The notes under the pieces: model-generated
What the model was told of the DNA's origin: nothing
The model's database searches: none
What the model saw: the letters and a program-made list of their open reading frames with translations, nothing else
Translations under genes and position numbers: made by a program
Origin: JBFELO01 sp041552055
GTDB taxonomy: Bacteria > Acidobacteriota > Thermoanaerobaculia > Thermoanaerobaculales > Sulfomarinibacteraceae
Assembly: GCA_041552055.1 (NCBI GenBank)
Contig: JBFELO010000198.1
Span: 1 to 7,513, forward strand
Direction of reading: 5' to 3'
DNA: 7,513 bases
In this document: positions 6,631 to 7,513 of the stretch, in pieces
Layout: each line of letters starts with the position of its first letter
How positions within the stretch are numbered: position 1 is the stretch's first letter

Positions 6631-7513
6631 TCACTCCTCCGATCGCATGCCCAGGCCCAGGAACCCCTCCAAGAGCCTGGCGGCCTCCGGCACCGCATCG
6701 ACGCGGAGGCTGTATTCCTTCTCATCACCCACCGTGACCCGGACCAACCCGGCGCTGCGCAGCTGGCGGACGTGGTGGTGGACGGTCGACTTGGCCAGCC
6801 CGAGCACCCCGACCAGATCGCTCAACGACGCCGGCCCCTCGGCGAGGCGGCCCAGGACCCGGAGCCGGCGCTCGTCACCGAGCGCCTTGTAGAACTGGAC
6901 CATCCACGATGGCGGGGCCTCCGGATCGGCGCTCAGGTGCTCATCGGCCACCGAGTAGCAGAAGATTCGATGACCGTCACGCTCGGTGATGATCACCCAC
7001 GGCCGAACCACGACCGAGGGGATGAGGATCACGCCGGCCAGATCCTGCTGGGGGGCGACCGTGATGCCGTTGGTGGCCACCTCCACCAATCGCTCCAGAT
7101 CCATATGGCGGGCGAGTGCACGCTTGTGTTCGGCATCGCGCTCGAGCACCGCAACGGTCTCGGGCGGGAACGGACCCGCCTCCCGGAAACGGGTGAGCAT
7201 CTCGATGAGCAGGGTCCGGGCCTCGGCCGGCTCGAGTTCGAGCAGCGCCACCAGGCCGGAGGATTCGGTGCACCACCGGGGAAGCCCGTCGAGCGCCCCG
7301 GGGCCGCCGGCGGCGGCGCGCTCCAGCACCTTCTCGTCGATCGGGTCGCGGTCTTGCATGTTGGCGACCGACAGCATGCGGCGCCGCAGCGCCACCGGGT
7401 CGGTCTCCGCGAGGTGACCCACGAACCGGTCCAGTGTGAAGGGAGGACCGAGCACCGCGGCATCACCGACCAGGGACAGCCACACCCCGCAACAATCCCT
7501 GAGTCCGCCGATC
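6631..7513 (-). CDS. ArsR-family winged-helix transcriptional regulator with long N-terminal domain (partial, 5' end outside window)
   Basis: Predicted dimeric DNA-binding regulator. The frame stays open to the right edge. A GTG at 7485 would give 284 residues, but the codons before it continue smoothly and no ribosome site precedes it, so the true start is probably outside. Numbering from that GTG, residues 1-195 form a helical domain of unknown ligand ending in a segment rich in Ile/Val (VILIPSVVVRPWVIITERDG, 152-171), a pattern I associate with extended actinobacterial ArsR regulators. Residues 198-262 are the winged helix: FYKALGDERRLRVLGRL opens it, AKSTVHHHVRQLRSAGL (231-247) is the recognition helix, and GDEKEYSL is the wing. 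The metal-binding ELCVCDL-type motif of ArsR/SmtB sensors is absent, so metal sensing is not supported. It forms an operon with the 78-residue gene. Confidence 0.85.
   Translation of the reverse strand, partial: IGGLRDCCGVWLSLVGDAAVLGPPFTLDRFVGHLAETDPVALRRRMLSVANMQDRDPIDEKVLERAAAGGPGALDGLPRWCTESSGLVALLELEPAEARTLLIEMLTRFREAGPFPPETVAVLERDAEHKRALARHMDLERLVEVATNGITVAPQQDLAGVILIPSVVVRPWVIITERDGHRIFCYSVADEHLSADPEAPPSWMVQFYKALGDERRLRVLGRLAEGPASLSDLVGVLGLAKSTVHHHVRQLRSAGLVRVTVGDEKEYSLRVDAVPEAARLLEGFLGLGMRSEE
6634..6640 (-). promoter_or_regulatory. Ribosome binding site of the small gene, inside the ArsR coding end
   Basis: GGAGGAG on the minus strand encodes the final Glu-Glu of the ArsR protein and also sits seven bases before the ATG at 6626. 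It settles the start of the small gene and implies coupled translation. Confidence 0.7.

Noticed and set aside
6627..6728. Longer 112-residue version of the small protein
   Set aside because: It would overlap the ArsR frame by about 100 bases and its extra N-terminus is Arg/Trp/Ser-rich; the ATG at 6626 has the GGAGGAG site.
1..7513. tRNA, rRNA, CRISPR array, insertion sequence or phage features
   Set aside because: No tRNA arm pattern, spaced short repeats, terminal inverted repeats with a transposase, or integrase motifs were seen on either strand.

Overview
This is a GC-rich bacterial window with dense coding, strong G/C preference at third codon positions, and GTG and TTG starts. The lipoprotein opens with a short hydrophobic leader, Cys-Gly-Asp-Asp-Asp-Asp and a long Thr/Ala/Pro linker. 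There is also a long STAND-type adenylyl/guanylyl cyclase and an actinobacterial-style extended ArsR regulator. Together these point to an actinobacterium, most likely of the Acidimicrobiia type; the taxonomy is inference from style, not a match.

Layout. Positions 1-973 (minus) hold the 5' part of a c-type cytochrome lipoprotein that runs off the left edge. It is built from 222-residue units, each with two different heme domains (CKECH, then CAACH). A second unit starts just inside the window and is identical to the first over all 119 bases visible. A 184-base divergent region follows. Positions 1158-3172 (plus) hold a two-gene operon: a membrane sensor histidine kinase of the NarL/DegS class and its LuxR/NarL-type response regulator, joined by a GTGA overlap. 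A strong hairpin follows the regulator in a convergent spacer with no credible gene (3173-3489).

Positions 3490-6306 (minus) hold a 938-residue protein with a class III nucleotide cyclase domain, a STAND/NB-ARC-type ATPase, a winged helix and a helical TPR-like tail. It has no C-terminal LuxR helix-turn-helix. Its cyclase domain keeps the metal and transition-state residues but seems to carry His where purine-specifying Asp is usual. A TANNNT box six bases before its GTG suggests leaderless transcription. Positions 6344-6370 form a hairpin that probably ends the upstream minus-strand operon. That operon consists of a 78-residue unknown protein (6390-6626) and, four bases upstream of it, an ArsR-family regulator (6631 to the right edge) whose N-terminus is cut off.

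How the parts may work together. The window holds three signal-handling modules: a two-component system, a cyclase-STAND protein and an ArsR regulator. They flank an exported electron-transfer protein. The head-to-head arrangement of the kinase operon and the cytochrome gene makes control of the cytochrome by the two-component system a reasonable hypothesis, but no operator is proven. I saw no RNA gene, insertion sequence, CRISPR array or phage feature. The most unusual signal is the very recent in-frame duplication in the cytochrome gene.
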